Below, piece by piece: positions 45,468-57,200 of a stretch of DNA of 64,000 nucleotides (its first letter is position 1; each line of letters opens with the position of its first letter). The position numbers were made by a program, and so were the translations under genes. The stretch spans positions 9,391,501-9,455,500 of the forward strand of contig CM037461.1 in NCBI GenBank assembly GCA_021014325.1. Reading direction: 5' to 3'. Source of the stretch: Plazaster borealis. Its lineage: Eukaryota; Echinodermata; Asteroidea; Forcipulatida; Labidiasteridae. The notes beneath the pieces are model-generated. The model was given only the letters and a program-made list of their open reading frames with translations. It was not told where the DNA came from and ran no database searches.

Positions 45468-45535
45468 CTTAATTTATCTACCGCAGTCTACGTACGAGCT
45501 CGCTCATCGTCGTCGGAGTGCAGTACAAAAAATGG
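45468..45535 (-). promoter_or_regulatory. Candidate 5' untranslated exon of the EnSpm-B transposase
   Basis: On the minus strand a donor AAG|GTAAGTC ends at 45468, after a GC-rich CGACGACGATGAGCGAGC stretch. The transposase exon has a clear acceptor at 32938, and copy A shows a donor in the equivalent place (8359). A 5' exon joined across the nested insertions is possible. This is inference from splice-like sequence only. Confidence 0.3.
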
Positions 45536-45824
45536 CTGCCTTTTCCATTCCCGCCGCCGCGCGGCTGCTTCTCTTTGGTGAAATCTCATTGGTTGACAGT
45601 TTTCTTGACACTTCTACGTCACGGTGCCTTAAACACTCCGTCGTGTTTAGTCCATGTTTATTATGCAGCATTGTGTTTATTCGGCGTTTACAAGTGTTAT
45701 CACAAAATTATCAGCAGCCTAATTAACGCTACTAATTTAGGATATTTAGCACTGTCAACCTTTTGACGACTTTTAAAATACATTCGTGTTGAATTACTTA
45801 GATGTTGAGATCAGGAATTAAAAA

Positions 45825-45995
45825 ATAGTTGATGATAAAAACACCATATTTTTAAACACATTCAGCGCAGCAGCAAATAAACACACCTGTTTAATTTATT
45901 ATCACTGGATGTGTTTAGGTTGATCACACAATGTTTTGGTTTTAAACACAGTGTTTATTTCATAAACGCGTCACGCGTTAGCATTTTTTACAGTG
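45825..45995. repeat. 5' subterminal repeats of EnSpm-B
   Basis: A short series of TTTAAACACA, AAACACACCTG, GTGTTTAGG and ATAAACGCGTCACGCG words ends at the TTTTTTACAGTG terminus. It is the counterpart of the much longer 5521-7690 array of EnSpm-A, with only two or three units left. Confidence 0.65.
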
Positions 45996-45997
45996 TA

Positions 45998-46777
45998 GGC
46001 GCCCCCAATTAATTAGTCTACTAATTAGATCAGCCTAACTAATTGAATATTTGCATAAAATTAGCCCGTACGCGAATTTAGTATATAACATACCTAGTTT
46101 TCATTCGAAAAGTTTTTATCGTAAAAACATGAAATCTTCAGTTTTTTCTTCATAGAAGTCTTCCTTATATCCCAAACCATCATGCCTATTGCCCCAAATT
46201 AATTAGTCTACTAATTAAATTAGCCTAACTAATTGAATATTTGCATAATATCAGCCCGTATGCGAATTTTTAAACAAGTTCACGATTAAACACGCAACTA
46301 CCTAATTTTCTTTTGAAAAGTTTTCATCGTAAAGAAATCTTCATTTTTTTCTTCATACACGTCTTTCTTATATCCCAAACCATCATGCCTAGGCGCCCCC
46401 AATTAATTAGTCCACTAATTAGGTCAGCCTAACTAATTGAATATTTGCATAAAATTAGCCCGTCCTCGAATTTAGTATACAACATACCTAATTTTCATTT
46501 GAAAAGTTTTCATCGTAAAAACATGAAATCTTCAGTTTTTTCTTCACAGATGTCTTCCTTATATCCCAAACCATCATGCCTAGGCGCCCCCAATTGATTA
46601 GTCCACTAATTAAATCAGCCTAACTAATTGAATATTTGCATAATACCAGCCCGTGTGCGAATTTTTAAACAAGTTCCAGATTAAAAACGCAAATGTCTAA
46701 TTTTCATTTGAAAAGTTTTCATCGTAAAAACATGCAATCTTCATTTTTGTTCTTCACAGATGTCTTCCTTATATCCA
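45998..46777 (-). repeat. Remainder of left-arm satellite array (about 4 monomers)
   Basis: This continues the array interrupted at 22405, beginning GGCGCCCCCAATTAATTAG. CATCATGCC recurs at about 46178, 46380 and 46573. Orientation is the same as 20935-22405. The array ends at CCTTATATCC near 46777, where unrelated DNA starts. Confidence 0.9.
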
Positions 46778-46779
46778 AG

Positions 46780-47270
46780 TCGTGCTCCAGCTACTATGCA
46801 TGACAACGGGAGGCGCTGTACATTAAAGTTTTGTGGGAAGTATTGTTTGTACTGGAGGCGCTATATAATTAATGTCTAGACGCCTATAAAGAGAGTGAAA
46901 GAGAGACCAGCCGGTAAGTTGTGTTGGATTAAATAAAATGTTGCCAACCAGAATTATCTTCGTGATGACCATTATTTCTGTCGACTCCACTTAATTTTAA
47001 TCTCCCCATAGACTAGAGATATATTTTCTCAAAACGGACGGCCTTTGGTCCAGCCGCTCGGACCCTTGGGTAGAACTGTCACAATATTCTGCTCAACGCC
47101 TTTAACGGCGACCTGTTTAACACGGGAAAGTACTGTTACAGAAAAGTAAAGATCCATTGCATATGACGTCACACTCTAAAAAAGGAGGCAGATCATTGGA
47201 CGATAGCTGTTCTCTGTGCGTAAAAACGTGCGCGTGACCTCAGCGTATCTGTAGCGTTTCGCGTTATGCA
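46780..47270. other. Core segment of the fold-back element, possible solo LTR remnant
   Basis: A CCTATAAAGAGAG TATA-like box near 46890 and a TTAAATAAAATG polyadenylation-like word near 46930 are spaced as in an LTR. However, no paired LTR, primer-binding site or coding domain was found. The remainder is unremarkable. Confidence 0.25.
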
Positions 47271-47278
47271 AGGGGGAC

Positions 47279-47457
47279 CTATAGACCTTATGCATTGACG
47301 TCATCCAGCCCCATCTTAGAGGCAAAACGATGACGAAACAATCGAAACGCACAGATTTTTACGCGCGGCGCAAAGGATTGACCAATGAACAACCTCCTTT
47401 TGACCTCTGGGCGAGGGCGCCCTACTGAGATGACATCATTGTGCATAAGGTCTATTG
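47279..47457. repeat. Small inverted-repeat element (about 180 bp)
   Basis: ATAGACCTTATGCATTGACG at the left and TCATTGTGCATAAGGTCTAT at the right are inverted. The GACGTCAT / ATGACATC blocks behind them also pair. No coding sequence. Target duplication is ambiguous because the flanks are AT-rich. Confidence 0.65.
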
Positions 47458-47462
47458 ATTTC

Positions 47463-48100
47463 CGTAGACCCGGAACGCGCCTCCGAACAATGCACGTCAT
47501 TTTTGGTGTCAAAACTCTCTTTTGTGCTTGTTTGTATAGACCAATCCGACGCGCACCAGGCGCGCAAGTGTTGAGCACCGCGCGCCACTGCTGCGGTGTA
47601 CATGTGCCTAGTTTTGTGCACAAATACATGAGGAAATCATGTTCCTTTTCACTCTTTATGGAAATTAATTGTTTTCCTCAACGACTTACACGATTTCCTT
47701 TCCAGGACATCATGATATACTAATGTAGATCACTAACCACAGATATTTGCAACTAAATAGAAACCGAATCATCTTGAAAACGGTGCTTGTCTTAGGTGAG
47801 TTAGGGGAAAAAGACGCGGAAACTGCATAATAGTCGACATCGGCAGAGTATTTTGTCAGAATTTCAGTATTTTACTCTGTGCCTAATTAAAAAATTATCA
47901 AGAATGTAGTAAATCGTCATATCATGCAGCCATGTCAGAGAAATTTCATAGATTGTCGAGGAAGACATTAAATTTCCATAAAAAGTGAAAAGGGAAACGA
48001 TTTTCTCGGGTCTTTGTGCACAAAATTAGGCACAAGTACACCGCAGCAGTGGCGCGCGGCGCCCATGGCGGCGCCCAGCACTCGCGCCTGGATTGGTGTA
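47463..48100. repeat. Large hairpin element, split by ISL2EU-2 (continues 53816-53860)
   Basis: The left arm (about 47488-47700) contains GTCAAAAC, ATAGACCAATCC, CGCGCGCCACTGCTGCGG and CTCTTTATGGAAATTAAT in order. The right arm (about 47945-48100) contains their reverse complements in reverse order. The outermost part of the right arm (ATTTTGACACCCAAAATG) is displaced to 53816, on the far side of ISL2EU-2. The centre, about 47700-47940, is AT-rich and non-coding. Confidence 0.8.
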
Positions 48101-48331
48101 TACAACAATCCTTCACCGATCTTGAACTCTTGGTGGCAGCAGACACGCCGCCATTACTGCGGTGGTACGACCTTTCCCCAACATGCTGCATAGCGCTCCG
48201 GTTTATGGTCGGGCTCTTCGGCGCGATCAGCTGCAGCAGTCACAGGTTAATTTTGCAAATTGTTTGGAAGAGGTCTGTGTGATCTATGATCTGATGATGT
48301 GATTCATGAGTCTCTGCACTGATTTCCAGCC

Positions 48332-50694
48332 ATGGCTTGGATAGACGACGTCCGTCAGTGGCCAACTGTCACAGTAAAAGGTAGGCCTGTGTGACACAGG
48401 ACCAACGTTCCTGGAGTCGTAATTTCGTAAACAATAGTTTGGGAACACGTTTGGTAATTGTCGAAGACCAGTGTTCTCACTTGGTGTATCCCAACATATG
48501 CATAAAATAACAAGCCTGTGAAAATTTGGGCTCAATTGGCCATCGAAGTTGCAAGAAAATGATGAAAGAAAAAACACCCTTGTTGTACAAATTGTGTGCT
48601 TTCTCAGATAGGAATAAAAACTTCTTGCAAGAAGTTTTTATTGTTTTAGTGAGAAATTACCTCTTTCTCAAAAACTACGTTACTTCAAGTTCAGAGGGAG
48701 TCGTTTCCTACAATGTTTTATACTATCAACAGCTCTCCTTTGCTTGTTATCGAGTAAGTTTTTATGCTAATATTTGTTTTGAGTCATTACCAAACGTGTA
48801 CGATACCTTTAAAGGTTGTGGTGTATTTTTTAAGTTGAACCATTTAAATTGGCGGGCGTTTAAAACTGTCCTATCCCTGTGTGGGGACGCTGTGGGCATG
48901 CTGGGCTGGGGTCGTGGGAGTTAATCCCTTGTAAACAACTTAAATTAAATCACTTTTGTGTACACTTTCATGAGGGCTCTGTCTGTGAAAATTAATACTT
49001 CACAAAACTGCACTTGACCTTTTTTTAGAGTGACTCTTTAATATTTTTGTTTGAAACATTTGGAAACATGAGTTGTTTTGAAGGGTGTCAGGTCTACATG
49101 TAAATTTTTATTAAATAAATGAACTGTTTAGGGAGTTATTACCGTCGATGTATCAAACACAGTTTTGAAAGTTATACAATTAAGGGATTGTTGGCTGTTC
49201 TGTTCTGAAACCTGAAAAGAAGACAAAAGGCTGTACCAAAGTACATGTACTTGACAAATTGCTATGTCTGGCAAACATTTTGAGATATTTGTTTTAAGTA
49301 TTTTTTGTTTTTCTTCAGGAATTGAGAACTACTTCATTGCGACCCCAGCCTGTGACAGTCAACCCAACTCCAACTACAGATCTTTGATTGAAGGTCAGAA
49401 CTATCTTAGGTCTGGTTGGGTTGGTAAGATTCAACATCAATTGTTGAATGATGGCATTGACATCCTGCTACAGGGACAGGTGAGATATTCTCAGATGATC
49501 AACAAATACCATGATGTGAGTGTCACCCTCCGCAGGGAAACAGCAGTTGTATTAGAAATCAAGTGTGACTGCATGGCCAACAAAGGCATGTGTTGCAGCC
49601 ATGCTGCAGGCCTTATGTATAAACTCCACCAAGCAGTAGCCAGGGGGTATACTGGACAAGGATGTACTGATGTGTCATGTGCCTGGAATAGTGGAACCTC
49701 TCAGAATGTTTTACCAGATACTGTTGAAAATATAAGATTACAGTATGGTTTGGAACCACAATCAATGTCACGCCTATCCACTGCCCTGGAAACTGATGCA
49801 GATGTTATTAAACATTTTGGTACTGGTATCTTGAAAGATCTCTCTGCCATACCAGGGACAATTCTACATCATGTAGTCACTGCCAAAGAACATACATGTA
49901 CATTGCCTAAGGAAATCAACCTGCCCAAAACACATGGTGCATGTTCCATGCAAGAATGTGACCTCTGTAACGATGTGTACATGAAATATGTCAAAATAGG
50001 TGATGAAAAAAGAAAAGCCCTTGCCAGAGAAACAGCCAATCAAGATTCAGAGTTATGGTTACAACAAAGATTGATCCGAATTACAAGCAGTGAGGCTTCA
50101 AGTGTTCCAAAGAAGGCCGACCCCAAAAAGTGGATCACCAGAAAATTGAACAACCGATTTTGGGGAAATGCAGCTACACGACATGGCACGGAATGTGAGC
50201 CAATTGCCCGAAAACAGTACAGTCGGGATATGCAGAAAGACATTGCAGTAACTGGACTCCATGTACATCCAGTGGATAACTGGCTGGGAGCAAGCCCAGA
50301 TGGCATTCTTGATGATGACACAATCATTGAGATTAAGTGTCCCACTGATCAAAAGCTGGAACAGTATGACGGTTGCATCTTAAAGCTTGTTGAGAGTGGC
50401 AAATATGATATAAGGTTAAACAATGGCATCTACTTTCTTCGTCAGACAGCATCCGGTTGGGGGTACTACTACCAGGTTCAAGTCACAATGCATTGCACAG
50501 GGAAACACATGTGTAAACTTATTTTGTGGACACGATCTAAATACATTGTTGTTGATGTACCATATGACCAAACATGGATCCAGAGTCAGGTAGATCATCT
50601 CCGTCAAATTTACTTCGGACACTTGCTTCCTGCACTAGCAGATAACATAGCCTATGGCCACATTCAAATGATTGACATAACAAGAGAACAGTAA
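48332..50694 (+). CDS. SWIM zinc finger / YqaJ-like exonuclease of ISL2EU-2
   Basis: Two exons, 48332-48380 (start MAWIDDVRQWPTV) and 49319-50694, join in frame (GT-AG) into about 474 aa. A SWIM motif, CDCMANKGMCCSH (CxC...CxH), lies near residue 97. The C-terminal half is a YqaJ / lambda-exonuclease-like domain: WLQQRLIRITSSEAS, ATRHGTECEPIARKQY (metal-binding Glu), WLGASPDGIL (Asp), TIIEIKCP (E-x-K pair) and GYYYQVQVTMH (Gln). All expected catalytic residues are present and the frame is open to its stop. The family resects DNA ends in phage recombination; what it does for the transposon is unknown. It faces the transposase gene convergently with about 570 bp between. Confidence 0.87.
48447..48812 (-). 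mobile_element. Diverged MITE of the AGGCACTGGACAC family
   Basis: It shares GAGAAATTACCTCTTTCTCA, ACAATGTTTTATACTATCAA and TTACCAAACGTGTACG with the element at 40738-41070, in the opposite orientation. The right end abuts TTTAAAGG; the left end is degenerate (AACACGTTTGGTAATTG). It lies in intron 1 of the YqaJ gene. Confidence 0.75.
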
Positions 50695-51263
50695 GGACCA
50701 GAAATAAAAACGAAACACTAGTAATAATCTTTTCAGGTAATTGTGGATTTATTTGATGTGATTTCCAGCATTTGTAGATGTATAAACACAGAGTCACATA
50801 CATTGCTCATTGATAAGAGACCAGCTTAAATTAGCTGGGCCAAATTTCATTGAGCTGCTAACCACTGAAGTATGTGCTTACTGGCAATGATCTCCACTTG
50901 AGTGTACATGGAATTTTGTCGGTAAGCCCATAACTCTACAGTAAGCAGCAAAATTTGCATTTACAAATGTATAGTGATGTGGTACTTATTAAGGCCATGA
51001 CAGACGGCAATTTTTCAGACAACTTGGAGGCAACCAACTGCACTGCGTGCACAGGGAACACCTCAGCAGCACAAGAGACAATCCTTTAGCTGTAACTCAC
51101 TATCCCCAAGAAAATAATGAGAAAACTGAAAGGTAAATGAATTGTCTTCATAGAGATTGCCTGGAACTGGTTGCCTGTAAATTGCCTCGTGTGACATGGC
51201 CTTAATTATCATCATAGAGGTATTCCATGGTTTACAAGAAACCTGTAACAAGAAAATGTACCC

Positions 51264-53615
51264 TTACAACTCATTTGCTTCATAGCTCTGGACAATGTCA
51301 TCTATTTCCTCATCCTCATCTTTGATTAGTTTACGTTGCATGTTACAGAGACCTGCGCATACAGTTAGAATATCATCTACACTTTTTACATTACCAGGAA
51401 TTACATTAGATAGAATGTTAAAACACTTTAATCTTCTGATTGCCCTTTCGACATGTATCCTGACATTAGCTATACGTCTTGTTCTGGTAACTGCTTGTTC
51501 TGGCAATTCAGGCAGTCCCCTTGCAAAGGCTGGAATTGCAAGGTTAACACCTGAAGGTAATAAATCATCGATGGTAAAACCCCTATCAGCTAAAACTTCA
51601 TCTCCAGGGAGTAATTGTTTTAAAAAACCAGAGTTTTCTGTTATCATGGTGTCACTAGCCCGACCACCAAAAAGTTTAGAAACAAACATTACAAAACCAT
51701 TGGGTGCAATGCAATACAAAGCTTTATAGGTGTTATGATGCTTATAGTTACTGTATGTCTGAGCACGTTTTTTTCAAATCCTGTGGACGTTGAACAAAAA
51801 TCTCAGTGCAGTCAATGATACATGTTGCCCTTGGGAATGTGGTTAAAAAGGATTTTGGGCGTACTCTTCTGAGTGTATCTCTTGGAAGCCAAAGGATAAC
51901 CTTCAATCTCATGAACTCGGCCATAACACAAATCCAAGTGGAAAATATTTCACAAGCTGATGTTCGAGAAATGTTAAATCTCTGTGCCAGATCTGTGAAC
52001 ATTAATCCTAAACGTAGACGCATCAAAACTAACAGAATTTGTTGATGAACAGGTAGCTTGAAGTTCATGGGCTTTAACAAAAATGCAACCAGGGCACTGA
52101 CCAAAGATGAAAATACTACCTTACTAAGACCAGTATAAAATTTACTGTCTTTGTCATTCATATCAAGGATTGACAATGTATGTACATGTAAATCAGTTTG
52201 TGCTGCTGATGACGTCAAGTTTCCATGATTTGTTGTTTGTGTGGATGCAGAGGATGTTGTACAAGTGGCCTTGCACCAGCACGCATTGTAATTGTGATCA
52301 GTAGTGCTCACATCTCTGTCTTGCTTTATCTCTATTTCCTGTTGTTCCATGGCTTCATCTGTAGTTTCTTCATCACACTGTAAATGGTCACTTCTAGTCT
52401 CACTTCTGCGCTGCTTTGGCGGGGCTCGTCCTTTCGGGAGTGTGTCCTGCCATTGCATAATATATCAAAGACAAATCAGTTTATTGAATTTATCAATGCA
52501 GATTCAACAAAAAAACATTAGAAATCCATACTGTGTGAGTCAGTTTCATGTACTATCCTGCGGAGCCCCAAACAGGACAGGGGACAAGAATTTGAAAGGG
52601 TAATAAAATGTTGAGGGAACAAATTAATATTTCGAGTGAATGAATTACTATGTTATTTTGTGAGAGTGAATTATTATTTCGAGGGAACAAAATAAGTGCT
52701 CAGTAATATTTTGTGGAAACAAAATAATATTTGATGGGAATGAATTAACATTTCTAAATCATTGCAGCCTAACTAATTTTTTAATATCACAAAATATTTG
52801 TAGAAATTTAGGCAAAAACTTACATTAGTATTGTATCCCATATTGAGAACAGGGTAGGGATGGGCTGCAGTGGGTCTACCATCTGGAAAATGGATCCCAC
52901 ATACCTGTAAAAAAGACGAAACAAAATAACGTTTTAGATCAAACTACATGTATGTATTAAAATTATCCTCTGATTCTATTTGACCACTACTTTTTCACCC
53001 CTTTTTCACCTATCATAACAATTTATTATAATCTTGTTTGAGGAATGTTTTTGTTGTGACATAAGTGGTTCATGTATGGAATCTTACCCTGCCCTTGTCT
53101 TGCACTGCAGAGGCAAGACAAATGCTACTCAAAAAAAAAAAGAAACTGCTATTCCAAGAAAGAGCACCTGTTTGGGGGAGGGGGGATTACTAAATTTTCT
53201 ATTTTATTCAAACATATAATAAGGCCAACAACTTCATGACTGACAAGGGGCACTGTGAAGTAAGCCTGTTGTGCAATGACATGAAGATAATCCCCAAGTC
53301 ATTTAGGCTTACATGTTAAAAACTTTCAAAATTAAACATATTGCTCCTACCCCCCCCCCCTAGAGTCCTTACCACACTGTAAAACTTGGGCTCAAAACAT
53401 TTGCTGTTGATGTTTTTTATCCATTGCCGTCTCTCCCGCTGCCGAGCTGGAAATCGGTGCAGCGAATACGGTATTAGGCAGGGGCAATCATTGTGAATCA
53501 CGTCATGGTGGATATTGCAGATGGACCTCTTCCACGCTTGCACCTTCCCACTGCTACTACCGCACCCCACGACAACACAACATCTTCCAGACCGGCCGCC
53601 CCCTTGTTTTCCCAT
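51264..53615 (-). pseudogene. THAP domain / DDE_Tnp_4-type transposase of ISL2EU-2, one single-base frameshift
   Basis: Exons are 53615-53373, 52904-52824 and 52446-51264, with GT-AG borders. Exon 1 starts the THAP domain (CCVVVGCG, LHRFPARQRERRQWIKNI), and exon 2 finishes it (VCGIHFPDGRPTAAHPYP). Exon 3 contains DSKFYTGLSK, an LAQRFNISRTSACEIF helix-turn-helix-like segment, CIIDCTE (D), VLADRGF (D) and [10 protein letters not shown] (E), and ends in an acidic tail. The only lesion is at 51768-51774, where a run of seven T (A on the coding strand) shifts the frame after QRPQDLKK. With one base fewer, the conserved [12 protein letters not shown] would follow. It could be a sequencing error or a very recent inactivation. 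Confidence 0.85.
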
Positions 53616-54008
53616 TAATATTGTACAAGCGATTTGCAAAGTAAAAGTCTAACAAACTGATCAGATGATCGCCGTGTAGCCCAACCCTTAAACCCGTCGC
53701 TAGGCAGCGCAGTGAGTAGAGCGCCGCACCCGGCCGCCGGCCCAAGTACCACCGCAGTAATGGAGGCGTGTCTGCTGCCACCAAGAGTTCAAGATCGGTG
53801 AAGGATTGTTGTATACGATTTTGACACCCAAAATGACACCTGCGCATTGTATCCTAACCTTTAATCAAGGCGCATGCGGCACCCCCAGATGTCACGCACG
53901 AAAAAAGACTAGCGCGAGGGGAAACGCCTTTACCAACCCGTATTGGGGCTTTATGTTTTTCTTTACTTTTTGCTACCGATTTTGGTAGGAGGTTTATGTT
54001 GAGCAACT

Positions 54009-54205
54009 GGGCCCAATTTCATAGAGCTGCTTTAATAAGCAGAAAATATTGGTTAACAATTTTCTGCTAAGCAGAAATGAGCAGGATACCAGTAATAAAT
54101 TGTACTTGTGGTATGCTAGTTTGGCTGGTAACCTTATTCTGGTCAGCATAATTTTAATGTGCTTAGCTACTTCTTGTGCTTAAGCAGCTCTGTGAAATTG
54201 GGCCC
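54009..54205. mobile_element. Palindromic MITE, GGGCCCAATTTCATAG family (copy 2)
   Basis: It begins GGGCCCAATTTCATAGAGCTGC and ends GTGAAATTGGGCCC. It is near-identical to the element at 17538-17730 along its whole length, including the AAGCAGAAATGAGCAGGATA segment. It lies just outside the right satellite arm. Confidence 0.87.
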
Positions 54206-54240
54206 TGGCCTATAACAAGACTTCAACATGATTTCAACAG

Positions 54241-57200
54241 AGGTAAATTAATTATGCAATAATTGTGTAATTAGTTGGGCTGATCTTTTTAGTTGACCAA
54301 TTAATTAGGGCCGCCTAGGCATAATGGTTTGGGATATAGGAAAGACATCTGTGAAGAAAAAACTGAAGATTTCATGTTTTTACGATGAAAACTTTTCAAA
54401 TGAAAATTAGGTATGTTGTATACTAAATTCGCGTACGGGCTAATTTGATGCAAATATTCAATTAGTTAGGCTGACCTAATTAGTGGACTAATTAATTGGG
54501 GCGCCTAGGCATCATGGTTTTGGATATAAGGAAGACATCTGTGAAGAAAAAACTTAAGATTTCATGTTTTCAAGATGAAAACTTTTGAAATGAAAATTAG
54601 GTATTTGCGTGTTTAATCTGGAACTTGTTTAAAAATTCGCACACGGGCTGATATGATGCAAATATTCAATTAGTTAGGCTGATCTAATTAGAGGACTAAT
54701 TAATTGGGGACGCCTAGGCATGATGGTTTGGGATATAAGGAAGACGTGTATAAAGAAAAAACTGAAAATTTTATGTTTTTACGATGAAAACTTTTGAAAT
54801 GAAAATTAGGTATTTGCGTGTTTAATCTGGAACTTATTTAAAAATTCGCACCCGGGCTGATATTATGCAAATATTCAATTAGTTAGGCTGATCTAATTAG
54901 AGGACTAAATAATTAGGGGCGCCTAGGCATGATGGTTTGGGATATAAGAAAGACGTGTAAGAAGAAAAAACTGAAGATTTCATGTTTTTATGATGAAAAC
55001 TTTTCAAATGAAAATTAGGTAGTTGCGTGTTTAATCGTGAATTTAAAAATTCGCATACGGGCTGATATTATGCAAATATTCAATTAGTTAGGCTGATCTA
55101 ATTAGTAGACTAATTAATTGGGGGCGCCTAGGCACGATGGTTTGGGATATAAGGAAGACGTGTATGAAGAAAAAACTGAAGATTTCATGTTTTTACGATG
55201 AAAACTTTTCAAATGAAAACTAGGTATGTTGTATACTAAATTCGCGTACGGGCTAATTTGATGCAAATATTCAATTAGTTAGGCTGATCTAATTAGTAGA
55301 CTAATTAATTGGGGGCGCCTAGGCATGATGGTTTGGGATATAAGGAAAACATCTGTGAAGAAAAACTGAAGATTGCATGTTTTTACGATAAAAACTTTTC
55401 AAATGAAAATTAGATATTTGCGTTTTTAATCTGGAACTTGTTTAAAAATTCGCACACGGGCTGGTATTATGCAAATATTCAATTAGTTAGGCTGATTTAA
55501 TTAGTGGACTAATCAATTGGGGGCGCCTAGGCATGATGGTTTGGGATATAAGGAAGACGTGTAAGAAGAAAAAACTGAAGATTTCATGTTTTTACGATGA
55601 AAACTTTTGAAATGAAAATTAGGTATTTGCGTGTTTAATCTGGAACTTATTTAAAAATTCGCACACGGGCTGATATTATGCAAATATTCAATTAGTTGGG
55701 CTGATCTAATTAGTGGACTAATTAATTTGGGGCGCCTAGGCATGATGGTTTTGGATATGAAGAAGACGTCTATGAAGAAAAAACTGAATTTTTTTTGTTT
55801 TTACGATGAAAACTTTTCAAATGAAAATTAGATATTTGCGTTTTTAATCTGGAACTTGTTTAAAAATTCGCACACGGGCTGATATTATGCAAATATTGAA
55901 TTAGTTAGGCTGATCTAATTAGAGGACTAATTAATTTGGGGCGCCTAGGCATGATGGTTTTGGATATGAAGAAGACGTCTATGAAGAAAAAACTGAGTTT
56001 CTTTTGTTTTTACGATGAAAACTTTTCAAATGAAAATTAGATATTTGCGTTTTTAATCTGGAACTTGTTTAAAAATTCGCACACGGGCTGATATTATGCA
56101 AATATTGAATTAGTTAGGCTGATCTAATTAGAGGACTAATTAATTGGGGCGCCTAGGCATGATGGTTTGGGATATAAGGAAGACGTGTAAGAAGAAAAAA
56201 CTGAAGATTTCATGTTTGATGGTTTGAAATATAAGGAAGACATCTGTTAAGAAAAAACTGAAGATTGCATGTTTTTATGAAAACTTTTCAAATGAAAACT
56301 TGGTATGTTGTATACTAAATTCGCGTACGGGCTAATTTTATGCAAATATTCAATTAGTTAGGCTGATCTAATTAGTAGACTAATTAATTGGGGGCGCCTA
56401 GGCATGATGGTTTGGGATATAAGGAAAAGGTGTATGATAAAAAAACTGAAGATTTCATGTTTTTACGATAAAAACTTTTCAAATGAAAATTAGGTAGTTG
56501 CGTGTTTAATCGTAAATTTAAAAATTCGCATACGGGCTGATATTATGCAAATATTCAATTAGTTAGGCTGATCTAATTAGTAGACTAATTAATTGGGGGC
56601 GCCTAGGCATGATGGTTTGGGATATAAGGAAGACGTGTAAGAAGAAAAAAATGAAGATTTTATGTTTTTACGATGAAAACTTGAAATTGAAAATTAGGTA
56701 TTTGCGTGTTTAATCTGGAACTTGTTTAAAAATTCGCACACGGGCTGATATTATGCAAATATTCAATTAGTTGGGCTGATCTAATTAGTGGACTAATTAA
56801 TTTGGGGCGCCTAGGCATGATGGTTTTGGATATGAAGAAGACGTCTATGAAGAAAAAACTGAATTTTTTTTGTTTTTACGATGAAAACTTTTCAAATGAA
56901 AATTAGATATTTGCGTTTTTAATCTGGAACTTGTTTAAAAATTCGCACACGGGCTGATATTATGCAAATATTGAATTAGTTAGGCTGATCTAATTAGAGG
57001 ACTAATTAATTGGGGCGCCTAGGCATGATGGTTTGGGATATAAGGAAGACGTGTAAGAAGAAAAAACTGAAGATTTCATGTTTGATGGTTTGGGATATAA
57101 GGAAGACATCTGTTAAGAAAAAACTGAAGATTGCATGTTTTTACGATGAAAACTTTTCAAATGAAAACTTGGTATGTTGTATACTAAATTCGCGTACGGG

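Larger units (their letters stand above)
22408..45995 (-). mobile_element. EnSpm/CACTA-type DNA transposon, autonomous copy B (23.6 kb with nested insertions)
   Basis: The left end is CACTGTAAAAACAAG at 22408; the right end is TTTTTTACAGTG ending at 45995. TA duplications lie at 22406-22407 and 45996-45997. The flanks rejoin as the satellite word GCCTAGGCGC. The element is the inverse orientation of copy A. The end beyond the CIDE-N gene resembles the corresponding end of copy A (CACTGTAAAA-CAAGTGTTTAGG). The end upstream of the transposase also matches (GACGCGTTTAT with AAACACT). So A and B are the same family with the same polarity. The transposase and CIDE-N genes are both open. Nested inside are MITEs, a 2.3 kb long-TIR element and ISL2EU-1; without the two large insertions it is about 13.2 kb. 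Confidence 0.88.
48101..53813. mobile_element. ISL2EU-type DNA transposon, copy 2 (5.7 kb, nearly intact)
   Basis: The ends are TACAACAATCCTTCACCGAT at 48101 and the reverse complement ending TTGTTGTA at 53813, with TA at 48099-48100 and 53814-53815. The TIRs extend about 70 bp, through TTGGTGGCAGCAGACACGCC and ATTACTGCGGTGGTAC. It carries a convergent gene pair: YqaJ nuclease (plus) and THAP-DDE transposase (minus). The spacer 50700-51260 is non-coding and contains a decayed GGGCCAAATTTCATTGAGC hairpin at about 50838-50955. The TIR sequence differs from that of ISL2EU-1, so it is a different family of the same group. Confidence 0.88.

Noticed and set aside
22408..45995. EnSpm-B genes as cargo belonging to the fold-back element
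   Set aside because: EnSpm-B has its own ends and TA duplication and restores a satellite monomer when removed, so it is a later insertion.
53557..53847. 96-codon minus-strand frame over the right ISL2EU-2 terminus
   Set aside because: It runs through the terminal inverted repeat and the 5' flank of the transposase gene; the THAP exon is in another frame starting at 53615.
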